The position numbers and the translations under genes were made by a program. From RGIG250 sp045616885 (lineage in GTDB: Bacteria; Bacillota; Negativicutes; Selenomonadales; Selenomonadaceae), in NCBI GenBank assembly GCA_045616885.1, contig JAZLHS010000173.1, positions 1 to 46,903 of the forward strand: a stretch of DNA of 46,903 nt, written 5' to 3'. Every line of letters begins with the position of its first letter. The first letter of the stretch is position 1. Positions 1 to 6,542 of this stretch are shown in pieces. The notes beneath the pieces are model-generated. The model was not told where the DNA came from and did no database searches. It saw only the letters and a list, made by a program, of their open reading frames with translations.

Positions 1-141
1 ATCCATCCAATCCAAGTAAACCTTCATTTGCTCCTCCTGCTCCACAATTATTGGAGTTCAAAAACATCATTGGGCGATGCCTTCATGAAATCACATGCCT
101 TCATAAAAACCTCGGCGCTCAGCCGGACATGTCCTTTCAGC
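1..141. repeat. Left copy of the 141-bp terminal direct repeat
   Basis: Bases 1-141 are identical to 46763-46903. Each copy covers the end of the HTH gene upstream region and most of the Cro-like gene. A perfect overlap of exactly this odd length at contig ends is what a k-mer assembler leaves on a circular molecule. I read it as an assembly overlap, not a biological terminal repeat. The genome is therefore a closed circle of 46,762 bp. Confidence 0.95.
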
Positions 142-245
142 ACTGCGTTGAAAGCCTGCATCTTCATTCCTACTGCTTCGGCAACTGCCGCCTGCTTAAA
201 GCCGCGCTTCTTGATGTAAATGCGCAAAGCCTCGTTAATACTCAC
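48..245 (-). CDS. Cro-like HTH regulator (65 aa)
   Basis: Small DNA-binding protein of the Cro/C1 helix-turn-helix type. Residues about 16-40 fit the HTH (QAAVAEAVGMKMQAFNAVLKG), and the C-terminal part resembles phage repressor N-domains. The start is GTG at 245, preceded by a G-rich Shine-Dalgarno around 252-257. It is the first gene of the leftward early operon, facing the CI-like gene across a shared control region. By position it should act as the lytic-side repressor. The gene also falls in the terminal repeat, so on the circle it is followed by the HTH gene at 46574-46789. Confidence 0.75.
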   Translation of the reverse strand: MSINEALRIYIKKRGFKQAAVAEAVGMKMQAFNAVLKGHVRLSAEVFMKACDFMKASPNDVFELQ

Positions 246-260
246 TTTATCCCCCCTAAG

Positions 261-275
261 TCCACAGGCTGTGGA
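261..275. promoter_or_regulatory. Repressor operator O1
   Basis: TCCACAGGCTGTGGA is a perfect 15-bp palindrome around a central base. It lies in the 5' leader of the Cro-like gene, about 10 nt downstream of the predicted transcription start. Its near-copy at 297-311 supports a real protein-binding site. Confidence 0.75.
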
Positions 276-289
276 ATATATTTTTCTAT

Positions 290-318
290 ATAATAATACA
301 CAAGCTGTGGAATGTCAA
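290..318 (-). promoter_or_regulatory. Early leftward sigma-70 promoter (PR-like)
   Basis: Read on the minus strand, TTGACA (318-313) is followed by exactly 17 nt and then TATTAT (295-290). This is a perfect -35 and a 5/6 -10 at ideal spacing. It points into the Cro-like gene and, through the contig junction, into the early operon. One operator copy lies in the spacer and another lies just downstream of the predicted start site, so repressor binding would block it directly. Confidence 0.85.
297..311. promoter_or_regulatory. Repressor operator O2
   Basis: TACACAAGCTGTGGA matches the 261-275 operator at 13 of 15 positions. It fills the spacer of the early promoter. Its centre is 36 bp from that of the other copy, about 3.4 helical turns. 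The likely ligands are the CI-like (403-924) and Cro-like proteins. Confidence 0.7.
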
Positions 319-402
319 GGCATTATTCAATATCTTGTATATCATATTCCATATTTTGCTTAGTGATGTTATCCTTATGTTAGATTATTAAGGAGGGATA
401 CC

Positions 403-924
403 ATGATACGCCAAACACCTGAGCCTATGGGCGAGCGCTTTCGCGCGGCACGAATAAACGCAAGATTTACGCAGAAACAAGTAGAAGCAGCCACGGGAAT
501 AAATTCTAAGGCATTAAGTAATTGGGAAAACAATCTTTCTTATCCAAATCTTAACGATACGCGAATACTTGCAGACTTTTACGGAATATCAGCTGATTTT
601 CTATTAGGAGTAAAAGTAACCGAGTCACAGAAATCTCCAACAGGCAAGCTGGACCTCATCGACATGCTTTATCCGCACGACCCGATGAAGCGCCACCAGC
701 TGCGCTCAATAACCCTTGACGGCGCGATACCTAACCAGGATGCGCTCTATCGCATGGACCCGGCTCAGATTGCCGCCATTCGGCAATTTGTCGATTTGGC
801 TTTGGAGGCAGCCTTTCGGCATGGCGAGTCCGTGGTAGAAATACATAACGAGGGTGGTACAAATGAAAATCATCAAAGTACCGTTCCCAACGGAAATCAA
901 GGACCTGCTGGTAATCAAGGTTGA
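403..924 (+). CDS. CI-like prophage repressor (173 aa)
   Basis: An N-terminal XRE-type HTH spans residues about 8-65, with the typical TQKQVEAATGI ... LSNWE ... YPNLNDTRILADFYGISADFLLG pattern. This is known from SOS-type phage repressors. The remaining 105 residues do not show the Ser/Lys peptidase of LexA-like CI proteins, so RecA-stimulated self-cleavage is not evident. The C-terminus is low-complexity and Asn/Gly-rich. The start ATG at 403 has an excellent SD (AAGGAGG at 391-397). It is divergent from the Cro-like gene and upstream of the integrase, the usual arrangement for a lysogeny repressor. I could not pick a convincing promoter for it. Confidence 0.85.
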   Translation: MIRQTPEPMGERFRAARINARFTQKQVEAATGINSKALSNWENNLSYPNLNDTRILADFYGISADFLLGVKVTESQKSPTGKLDLIDMLYPHDPMKRHQLRSITLDGAIPNQDALYRMDPAQIAAIRQFVDLALEAAFRHGESVVEIHNEGGTNENHQSTVPNGNQGPAGNQG

Positions 925-991
925 GATTGATGTTGAGGCGGTAAAGGCTGCGGCTACGGCTCAGCCTGCTAAAGACACTCCCACGAAGTAA
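863..991 (+). CDS. Possible 42-aa ORF overlapping the repressor 3' end
   Basis: ATG at 863 follows a purine-rich GAGGGTGG element (850-857) and opens a 42-codon frame beginning MKIIKVPFPTEIKDLLV and ending at TAA 989-991. It overlaps the last 62 nt of the repressor in another frame and fills the gap to the next plus-strand gene. I do not recognise the protein. The good ribosome site and tight packing support it, but its shortness keeps this tentative. Confidence 0.4.
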   Translation: MKIIKVPFPTEIKDLLVIKVEIDVEAVKAAATAQPAKDTPTK

Positions 992-1007
992 GTAAAGAGA
1001 GGTTTTT

Positions 1008-1313
1008 ATGCAAAAGAAAAAAGCCCTTCAGGGCTTGATGATTATGTTCTACCTGATGGCCATCCCGATGGTCTACATACATTGGATTTGCGACGAGATA
1101 TACACTCGGCCTCCGGAGGGTATCAATCGTCCAAGCTACACCATGATGTACAGACTTGATGCTGTTACCACCGAGATTGCGGTGGCGGTACTTATTCCCC
1201 GCCCGCCCGAAATCCGAGAGCAGGCAATCGAGCGACCAAGGCCAGCCGGAGAACAATCTGCCGCCACCACGGCAGCGCGGCACACGCGACCACCAAACGG
1301 AGAAGCAAAATGA
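1008..1313 (+). CDS. Hypothetical small membrane protein (101 aa)
   Basis: Begins with a lysine cluster and a hydrophobic stretch (residues about 8-27, LQGLMIMFYLMAIPMVYIHW) that could be one membrane segment. A Pro/Arg/Ala-rich polar tail follows. The SD (AGAGAGG) lies 6-8 nt before ATG 1008. Its TGA overlaps the integrase ATG (ATGA at 1310-1313), implying coupled translation. No family is recognised. A lysogenic-conversion or superinfection-exclusion role is possible from its position, but unsupported. Confidence 0.55.
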   Translation: MQKKKALQGLMIMFYLMAIPMVYIHWICDEIYTRPPEGINRPSYTMMYRLDAVTTEIAVAVLIPRPPEIREQAIERPRPAGEQSAATTAARHTRPPNGEAK

Positions 1314-2398
1314 GCGTATTATACGATAAAGAGCACAAAACATACTACTGTAAATATTCCTTTATAGATTGGACCGGAAAGCGGCGCTGGACCACCAAGC
1401 GCGGCTTTGCCCGCAGGAAGGATGCCGTCGCCTACGAGATAGATATAAAGCGGCAGGAGTCGGCACCGGAAATGACCGTGGCCCAGCTCGCACATCTATG
1501 GCTCGACGATTGTGAAAAGCGTGGCCTGTCCTTTAACAGCATGTCGCAGCGCAGGATAATGGTTAAGAAGAACATCAACCCGTTCTTGGGCGACCTCAAC
1601 GCCGCGAGTGTTGATGTAAACACGGTCCGCAAATGGTACAACAATCTCGACAGTAAATATTCGCACGCCACCAAGCTTACGATACGCACCGCTCTGACAA
1701 TGATTTTTGGCTTCGGCGTGCGTTACTACGGCTTGCCCCAAAATCCTGTGTCTGTTGCAGGTGGCACCGAGAAGCGGTCACAAACTCTCCGTGCCGAGGC
1801 ACAACAGATATGGGAGCCGGAAGAGTTCAATAAATTTATCGCAGCTATACCGCAGGACCGCCTGGCACACCGCTTGGTTTTCATGCTGCTGTTTTATGGT
1901 GGCATGCGACTCGGAGAGCTGACCGCGCTGGGGGCAGCAGATTTTGACTATGAAGCCAACACCATCAATATAGACAAGAATTACAATCCCAAGAATGACC
2001 AAATCGGGCCACCTAAAACAATCTCCTCCTATCGAAAAATCACCATGCCGGCACAGCTGATGCAAGCCGTAAAGGATTTTATCAACTCCTTTCCTGAGCC
2101 GCCCAAAAGAGTGCTCGGCGATGTCGTCCACTACAAAACAATCCGACGGTGGCTCAGGGTATATGCAAAAGCGGCAGGCATTAAACCAATCCGTGTCCAC
2201 GACCTGCGGCACAGCCACGCCAGCATGCTTATCCATAACCAGGTACCGCTGACAGATATTTCGCGCCGGCTGGGCCATAAAAACGGCACAGTGACCTTGC
2301 AGGTTTACTCCCATTTTTATAAAGATGGCGACAAAGAAATCGCCGAAAAATTGACCAATTTGGGAGATTTTGGGTCATTGTTGGGTCAAGGCATATGA
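1310..2398 (+). CDS. int: Tyrosine integrase (362 aa)
   Basis: Site-specific recombinase for phage integration and, with an excisionase, excision. The N-terminal ~60 residues resemble the AP2-like arm-binding domain of Tn916/phage-type integrases, followed by a SAM-like core-binding domain (about 58-150). The catalytic domain shows the first arginine in GGMRLGEL (about residue 200), a lysine hairpin region, HDLRHSHAS (H-x-x-R), LGHKNGTVT (second His) and the nucleophile region VYSHF. Length is typical. It ends the plus-strand lysogeny operon and is followed by a hairpin and the probable attP. The start overlaps the preceding stop (ATGA). Confidence 0.95.
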   Translation: MSVLYDKEHKTYYCKYSFIDWTGKRRWTTKRGFARRKDAVAYEIDIKRQESAPEMTVAQLAHLWLDDCEKRGLSFNSMSQRRIMVKKNINPFLGDLNAASVDVNTVRKWYNNLDSKYSHATKLTIRTALTMIFGFGVRYYGLPQNPVSVAGGTEKRSQTLRAEAQQIWEPEEFNKFIAAIPQDRLAHRLVFMLLFYGGMRLGELTALGAADFDYEANTINIDKNYNPKNDQIGPPKTISSYRKITMPAQLMQAVKDFINSFPEPPKRVLGDVVHYKTIRRWLRVYAKAAGIKPIRVHDLRHSHASMLIHNQVPLTDISRRLGHKNGTVTLQVYSHFYKDGDKEIAEKLTNLGDFGSLLGQGI

Positions 2399-2577
2399 AA
2401 AAGAAAGGAAAAGCCCCGCAGATTAGGCATCTACGGGGCTGTTGTAATATTATGTCAAATAATTATGTTGCGTTTTTACGGTATTTTTTAGTCAAAAATT
2501 ATCCGAGTAACATAAGAAATTTCCCGTGTGTCTCATGTGTCTCATAATCCGCACGGGAAATTTGGGTCATTGTTTGG
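2399..2577. other. Probable attP / integrase-binding region
   Basis: This gene-free 180 nt directly follows int, the usual place for attP. Contents: the hairpin at 2412-2440; a perfect 12-bp inverted repeat AAATTTCCCGTG (2517-2528) / CACGGGAAATTT (2552-2563) whose loop has two TGTCTCAT direct copies; and a 20-bp element at 2561-2580 matching 2369-2388 inside int at 19/20. Repeats of GGGTCA type look like arm sites. The core cannot be fixed without a host attB. Confidence 0.5.
2412..2440. terminator. Convergent hairpin after the integrase
   Basis: AGCCCCG (2412-2418) pairs with CGGGGCT (2434-2440). An inner AGAT/ATCT pair leaves a 5-nt loop after one mismatch. On the minus strand the stem is followed by TTTTCC, so it best serves leftward transcripts from the glutamylcyclotransferase side. 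It could also stop the integrase transcript. Confidence 0.7.
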
Positions 2578-3105
2578 TCACGCCTGTCCGCGCATCTTAT
2601 TGCTATACGCCAGCGCCTCGGCGAGGATGCTGGTATCAAATCCAAAGCGCTTGTACGCCGTCGCCAAGAGGTTAAAATACGCAGCGCTTGGCACACCGCA
2701 CTTGCGCGTCTCGTCCATGATGTACGCCATGCCGGTTACCTTGGTTGGCGTTTTGAGGATGTTGGTCAAATGCACCTGCAGGTCCTGCTTATAATAAAAA
2801 GTCGGAAAACCCTCATAGCGGTCGAGGTATCTCTCGTCCTGGGCCGATACCGCCCAAAGGACCACCGGTACCTTATAACCTGCGGCAGGCTCGATGGTGG
2901 CGTAGCTGCCGGTCTTGCTGCCTTTGAACATCAGTCGGTAATCCTTGATATATCCTTTGCCTATAATCTCGGCTTCCGGACAGCGGAGGCTCATCTGCTC
3001 TAAGTCCATGTTGCTGCCGTAGGCGATGTTGATGATTTTACCACTTATGATGGTGGACCCTGTTTCTCTGCTGACTTCTGCGTTGATGATTTCGATTTTC
3101 TTCAT
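2578..3105 (-). CDS. Gamma-glutamylcyclotransferase-like protein (175 aa)
   Basis: Member of the GGCT/AIG2-like fold, which releases gamma-glutamyl groups as 5-oxoproline. The hallmark substrate loop appears as NIAYGSNMDLEQM (residues about 28-40). VPVVLWAVSAQDERYLDRYEGFP matches the family core, and the DRYEG segment carries the expected catalytic acidic residue. Start ATG 3105 is chosen because AAAGGAG lies 8 nt upstream; a longer frame to 3147 would run through a hairpin. It is the last gene of the amidoligase cassette. Comparative-genomic work on amidoligases links them to AIG2-like partners, so it may reverse or trim the amidoligase product. Confidence 0.85.
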   Translation of the reverse strand: MKKIEIINAEVSRETGSTIISGKIINIAYGSNMDLEQMSLRCPEAEIIGKGYIKDYRLMFKGSKTGSYATIEPAAGYKVPVVLWAVSAQDERYLDRYEGFPTFYYKQDLQVHLTNILKTPTKVTGMAYIMDETRKCGVPSAAYFNLLATAYKRFGFDTSILAEALAYSNKMRGQA

Positions 3106-3124
3106 TATATTAGCTCCTTTTAGA

Positions 3125-3150
3125 TGGGTGCCGCCAGCTGGCGGCACCCA
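3125..3150. terminator. Perfect 26-nt palindrome, T-tract on the plus side
   Basis: TGGGTGCCGCCAG and its exact complement form a 13-bp, loop-free palindrome followed by TTTTATTTT on the plus strand. As an intrinsic terminator it faces plus-strand (antisense) transcription. In the sense (minus) RNA it sits between an A-rich stretch and the SD of the glutamylcyclotransferase gene. Confidence 0.55.
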
Positions 3151-3157
3151 TTTTATT

Positions 3158-3451
3158 TTAATATTCCTCTGAAAAAAGAATGGTGGTAGCGGAGCGGTCC
3201 GCTTCGGTAATGATATAAATCTTTCCTTTGCTGGTATTGTATGCCGCGAGCAGGCGAATTTTACCTAATTCCAATGCACGGTTATTCATGGCCTTGTCTT
3301 CTTCACAAAGGTCGCCCCAATCTCCCATAAGGTATTTCCAGAAAGCCTTATGCACCTCTTTGGCAAAATCGTCGTCCTCTTTCATTGCATCAGCGATGCC
3401 GCGAGTCATTACAGTTAAGCCCAAATCTTTTTCAGTCAATAAGAAATTCAT
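3158..3451 (-). CDS. Conserved 97-aa protein between amidoligase and GGCT
   Basis: I recognise the pattern VMTRGIADAM ... GDWGDLCEEDKAMNNRAL ... LLAAY ... IYIITEADRSATTILFSEEY. It marks a family common on plasmids and phages and has no assigned function that I know of. There is no membrane segment or signal. ATG 3451 has AAGGAG 8 nt upstream. It is flanked by hairpins at 3125-3150 and 3473-3491 and lies between the amidoligase and glutamylcyclotransferase genes, so it probably belongs to the same unit. Confidence 0.75.
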   Translation of the reverse strand: MNFLLTEKDLGLTVMTRGIADAMKEDDDFAKEVHKAFWKYLMGDWGDLCEEDKAMNNRALELGKIRLLAAYNTSKGKIYIITEADRSATTILFSEEY

Positions 3452-3472
3452 TGTATTTACTCCTTCTTATTA

Positions 3473-3491
3473 GCGGGCCACAAGGGCCCGC
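3473..3491. terminator. GC-rich hairpin, T-tract on the plus side
   Basis: GCGGGCC (3473-3479) pairs with GGCCCGC (3485-3491) and is followed by CTTTTTTATTTTTC on the plus strand. As at 3125-3150, the terminator polarity opposes the local gene direction. It lies between the amidoligase stop and the SD of the 97-aa gene. Confidence 0.5.
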
Positions 3492-3506
3492 CTTTTTTAT
3501 TTTTCT

Positions 3507-4451
3507 TTATGCAGTATGACGGAATGGGTTGTTGCTACGATTAGCAGATGCTCCATTCTTTCCACGAAGGTTACCTTCCAGGTTATGAAGCATGTGATAC
3601 CGGCATGTACTAAACTCATCACCGTTAAGCCCAAGCTGACGGAGCCACATTCGGCAAGCATAAGCAGGATTTGTCATATCGACCTCTTTGTCGGTAATTC
3701 TGTTGGTCTTGAGTGCTTTAGCCGTCAGCGCCAGCGACATCTGAATATACGCTTTTATTTTTCCTGCATGCAGGCTCGATTCATAAAGCCGATATTCTAC
3801 TGTATTTTTGGTATTAAACGCATGCAGGTTGAGCACATGGTAGCGGGTATCATTGTAATGCAGTTTTTGAGCATAACCATCAGGGTCAGCTCCTTCATAC
3901 CATATACGCAAAAGTTTATTAAAAGTATCAGGCTTTTCTTCCTTAAACTTTTCAAGCAAAGACTGCTTCAATTTCCGGCAGTACCATTCGAGGCGTCGTT
4001 GCTGTGTTTTTACCGCCTTTGTAAACAAGTCCTGGTGTTTCCCCATCATATTTACTAATACACACATTGACTTTGGAGTAAATTTTTCAGCACCAACATG
4101 GATATGAATGCCGCAGGACCGGTTAATCAAAGCGCCTTTTTCTTTCAGTGCTCTCACGATAGCCTGCACAGTTTCAATATCGCTGCATTTGCAGATTGGG
4201 CTAACAATTTCTGTCTTGTAAGAATCGTTTGCCATAACACGGTCGCCGTCCGAGTCCTTTTTCTCAGCGCTGATAGAGCTATCTTTCATTGCTTTCCACT
4301 CGCGACCATCCGAAGCGATGCAGGACCATGTATCATAGGTTCCACCGATATAAGTAAACGTTCCGCCTACGACGCTTTTGATGACGGTTGCTGCCACGCG
4401 GCGCGTCAGCCCTGTCATCTCCATTTCGATGCCAAAGTTTAGTGTCTTCAT
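3507..4451 (-). CDS. Amidoligase-family enzyme (314 aa)
   Basis: Predicted ATP-dependent amide-bond-forming enzyme of the glutamine-synthetase-like/COOH-NH2 ligase superfamily (amidoligase, PF12224 type). Visible family marks: FGIEMEMTG at residues 6-14 (metal-binding acidic pair), the central CGIHIHVGAEKFTP (about 118-131), and TVEYRLYESSLHAGKIKAYIQMSLAL near residues 217-242. ATG 4451 is preceded by AAAGGAG. It is first in a three-gene unit with its own promoter (4504-4532), ahead of the conserved 97-aa gene and the glutamylcyclotransferase. The family is predicted to ligate amino acids to peptides, proteins or cell-wall components. The substrate here is unknown. Confidence 0.85.
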   Translation of the reverse strand: MKTLNFGIEMEMTGLTRRVAATVIKSVVGGTFTYIGGTYDTWSCIASDGREWKAMKDSSISAEKKDSDGDRVMANDSYKTEIVSPICKCSDIETVQAIVRALKEKGALINRSCGIHIHVGAEKFTPKSMCVLVNMMGKHQDLFTKAVKTQQRRLEWYCRKLKQSLLEKFKEEKPDTFNKLLRIWYEGADPDGYAQKLHYNDTRYHVLNLHAFNTKNTVEYRLYESSLHAGKIKAYIQMSLALTAKALKTNRITDKEVDMTNPAYACRMWLRQLGLNGDEFSTCRYHMLHNLEGNLRGKNGASANRSNNPFRHTA

Positions 4452-4503
4452 AATGTCTTCTCCTTTTTTTGTTTTTGCGCTTTTGCGCTTTGTTTATACT
4501 CTA

Positions 4504-4532
4504 ATAATACACCACCGCGCTCTGTTTGTCTA
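4504..4532 (-). promoter_or_regulatory. Promoter of the amidoligase cassette
   Basis: On the minus strand TAGACA (4532-4527), 17 nt, then TATTAT (4509-4504). It resembles the late promoter at 36753-36781 (both start TAGACA[A/G]ACA). The leader between it and ATG 4451 contains repeated GCGC / AAAGCGCAAAAGCGC elements. Confidence 0.75.
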
Positions 4533-4567
4533 GTATTTTTGGATATTTTTCTATAGATTTTGGATTA

Positions 4568-4597
4568 TGTGGATATGTGAATAATTTCTGTGGATAG
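4568..4597 (-). other. Cluster of three DnaA-box-like 9-mers
   Basis: On the minus strand CTATCCACA (4597-4589), TTATTCACA (4584-4576) and ATATCCACA (4576-4568) each differ by one base from the DnaA box TTATCCACA. They lie in A+T-rich sequence between the late terminator and the amidoligase promoter. They may be a DnaA-sensitive regulatory site or an origin element. Confidence 0.45.
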
Positions 4598-4610
4598 ATT
4601 AGAGCAATAA

Positions 4611-4640
4611 AAAAGAAGGCGGAGCTATCGTTCCACCTTC
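4611..4640 (-). terminator. Terminator ending the late/4660-6514 unit
   Basis: GAAGGCGGA (4615-4623) pairs with TTCCACCTTC (4631-4640) with one mismatch. On the minus strand the stem is followed by TTTTTTATT. It lies just past the stop of the 4660-5055 gene. Confidence 0.8.
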
Positions 4641-4659
4641 AAATTCATTGAACCGCCAA

Positions 4660-5055
4660 TCACGGCACCCGCTTTACAATCATATTGATGTTCACAACGG
4701 TGCCTGCGGTGCCGGTATAGTTTAATGTCAGCTTGGCTTTATTGCCTGCCGGCGCTGCTTTTACCTCAATGAGTTTTGAAAAACTCGTCGGTACATTTTC
4801 GCCCGCGGGAGCAACAACGCTCTGCTGGGCGTTGGGTATCGGCACGCCGTTTTTCACCAGCTGGAAGCCAAAGGTACCAGCCGCAGTAGATAAGCCGTAG
4901 CCCGAAACCGAGACCTCGTACATGCCTGGCTTATTCAGCGCCACAGTGGCGTTGTCGGCCTCTAAATTAGCTGTGTCGCCCCATACCTCGCTGCCGGCAA
5001 AAACTACCTGCTGTGGCCCCGTTACGGCTAAATTTTGGTTATATGCCTGCATCAT
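4660..5055 (-). CDS. Beta-rich small protein, jelly-roll-like (131 aa)
   Basis: No catalytic motif. The sequence alternates hydrophobic and polar residues with Gly/Ala/Thr-rich stretches (PGMYEVSVSGYG, TFGFQLVKNGVPIP, AKLTLNYTGTAGTVVNINMIVKR). This recalls C1q/TNF-type jelly rolls such as the BclA C-domain. That suggests a trimeric surface or virion-exposed protein rather than an enzyme. ATGATG at 5055 follows AAGGAAGG. It is the last gene of the unit whose other members are at 5122-6514. Confidence 0.6.
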   Translation of the reverse strand: MMQAYNQNLAVTGPQQVVFAGSEVWGDTANLEADNATVALNKPGMYEVSVSGYGLSTAAGTFGFQLVKNGVPIPNAQQSVVAPAGENVPTSFSKLIEVKAAPAGNKAKLTLNYTGTAGTVVNINMIVKRVP

Positions 5056-5082
5056 AAGAATAACTTCCTTCCTTAATAATAA

Positions 5083-5102
5083 GGCGGAGCCGTAGCCCCG
5101 CC
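5083..5102 (-). terminator. Intergenic hairpin before the jelly-roll gene
   Basis: Eight base pairs (GGCGGGGC with GCTCCGCC in the minus RNA, one G-U pair) close a 4-nt loop and are followed by TTATTATTAA. The T-tract is weak, so it may be an attenuator or a processing/stability element. Confidence 0.5.
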
Positions 5103-5121
5103 CATCAAAAGTACGGCAGCC

Positions 5122-5886
5122 TTACGCAAAGGTCGTGCCGTTACCGTAATAGCCGCCACCGTAGCCCACCGGATTAAACGGCGGATTTACGATGTACGCC
5201 GGACGCGGCTGCGGCTGGCGCAGCTCGTCGATGATAGTGCGGGAAAGCACATTACTGCCGAGCAGCGACTGTGCGCTCTGCAAATCGGTGCGCAGCTGAG
5301 TGATGATGTTATCCTTAGCATCATCAGAAACCTTGTGGAAGCCCTCAGCCATTTCGGCACGGAGCTGGCACAGATAGTCAAGCACGCGCTGAGTGTTGGC
5401 GGTATCGTGCGCAGTAATCGCACATGTCTCCTTCGCGGATTCATATCTGCTCTGGTCAATATTGCGATTGGTGTCATACTTTGCGCTGTCGATGTTGCGA
5501 TTTGTCTCACAGCAGCATTCCTTGGATGCAAAAGCCGCCTGGGCGATGTCCTTCTGCAAATTAGCACCGACGCCCTGAACAAGCATGTCGGTCCGATTGA
5601 AATGGTCCAGCGTGTGATAGCCCAAATCATACTGACCGCGCTCCACCGCACGGATAGCGTTATCGGTCTGCTGGAAAGCTGCGGACGCTGCTACCTCCTG
5701 CGTGGTTGCCACATTCGGCGGTACCTGCATGCCGCGATTACCCCAGCCGAAGCCACCGCCAAAGCCGCCTACAATCATGAGCATGAAGAGGATAATCCAC
5801 ATCCCGCATCCACCATTGTTGTAGTAGCCATCTCTGTCCCCGCGAGCAATCAGCCCGCTGATAATGTTACTCATACCGTCTTCCAT
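5122..5886 (-). CDS. Conserved phage protein with membrane segment (254 aa)
   Basis: From ATG 5886 (AAGGAGG upstream; a longer frame to 5967 lacks a site). Residues about 26-46 are a hydrophobic, Gly-rich segment (MWIILFMLMIVGGFGGGFGWG). Next is a long helical region with repeated ETNRNID / DTNRNIDQSRYESAKETC motifs and a CCCE cluster. The tail is Pro/Gly/Tyr-rich. I know this repeat from phages of gut Firmicutes, but no function is established. It usually travels with a Tyr/Gln-rich partner, as here at 6134-6514. Virion or envelope association is plausible. Confidence 0.6.
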   Translation of the reverse strand: MEDGMSNIISGLIARGDRDGYYNNGGCGMWIILFMLMIVGGFGGGFGWGNRGMQVPPNVATTQEVAASAAFQQTDNAIRAVERGQYDLGYHTLDHFNRTDMLVQGVGANLQKDIAQAAFASKECCCETNRNIDSAKYDTNRNIDQSRYESAKETCAITAHDTANTQRVLDYLCQLRAEMAEGFHKVSDDAKDNIITQLRTDLQSAQSLLGSNVLSRTIIDELRQPQPRPAYIVNPPFNPVGYGGGYYGNGTTFA

Positions 5887-5912
5887 GATAAAATACCTCC
5901 TTAAAAAATTAT

Positions 5913-6137
5913 TTATGATAAGTGGCCGCTTATCTCCTGCATAAAATCGCCCATGCCGATGCCACAATTGGCAGCTATCCGCTGGGCCTTTTCCACCAAC
6001 GGTTGCAAACCGCGTCGCTGTTCAGGCGACATATTCTGTATCATTTTCAGCACTTCGGTCCGCGCATCAATACTACCGGACCGAATGCCGTTCATTATCT
6101 CTGTCAATCTGCCCTGGGCAGCTAATGGATTCATCAT
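5913..6137 (-). CDS. Small helical protein (74 aa)
   Basis: All-helical composition, no signal or membrane segment. It contains EQRRGLQPLVEKAQRIAANCGIG. Its ATG (6137) overlaps the stop of the 126-aa gene (ATGA at 6134-6137), so the two are translationally coupled. Function unknown; it may be a chaperone or partner of its neighbours. Confidence 0.6.
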   Translation of the reverse strand: MMNPLAAQGRLTEIMNGIRSGSIDARTEVLKMIQNMSPEQRRGLQPLVEKAQRIAANCGIGMGDFMQEISGHLS

Positions 6138-6514
6138 TTTTCAAACCCTCCTAAGTCATGCAGCACCTTATCGTGTGCCTCCAGCATCGTTGCTATGCCG
6201 TCGAGCCGTGACATTACTTTTGCCATGTCCCCGCCCTGTTCGTTACCGGTAACCGGCTCGAGGGCGGCAAACGAATAGCCCTGGACGATTTTTTGACCGC
6301 CTTGCAGCGAGCATACATAGAAAACCTGCGCGTTTTCCATCATGAATATGGCCTGACTGCCATCCATCGGCAGCGGGGCGTTCTGTATTTCGGCGTAATC
6401 GTGAGCAAAATACCACATTCCGACAGGTTTTCGCGCCGTTTGATATTGCGGCTGCGGATACTGCGGTGTTTGATACTGTGGCTGTTGATATTGTGGCATA
6501 AACATTCTCATCAC
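6134..6514 (-). CDS. Tyr/Gln/Pro-rich phage protein (126 aa)
   Basis: The N-terminal ~27 residues are repeats of PQYQ type (MPQYQQPQYQTPQYPQPQYQ). A compact domain follows with ALPMDGSQAIFMMENAQVFYVCSLQG, then a helical C-terminus. The architecture is one I recognise from gut-phage structural clusters: a disordered Y/Q/P leader, then a small beta domain ending before a helix. Role unknown. First gene of the 4660-6514 unit, with a promoter -10 about 30 nt upstream. Confidence 0.6.
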   Translation of the reverse strand: MMRMFMPQYQQPQYQTPQYPQPQYQTARKPVGMWYFAHDYAEIQNAPLPMDGSQAIFMMENAQVFYVCSLQGGQKIVQGYSFAALEPVTGNEQGGDMAKVMSRLDGIATMLEAHDKVLHDLGGFEK

Positions 6515-6542
6515 CTCAGTTATATTTTACCGCAAAAAACGA

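Noticed and set aside
4475..4492. GCGC/TTTTGCGC repeats as a regulatory array
   Set aside because: Only two to three short copies in a leader; too little to separate from low-complexity sequence.
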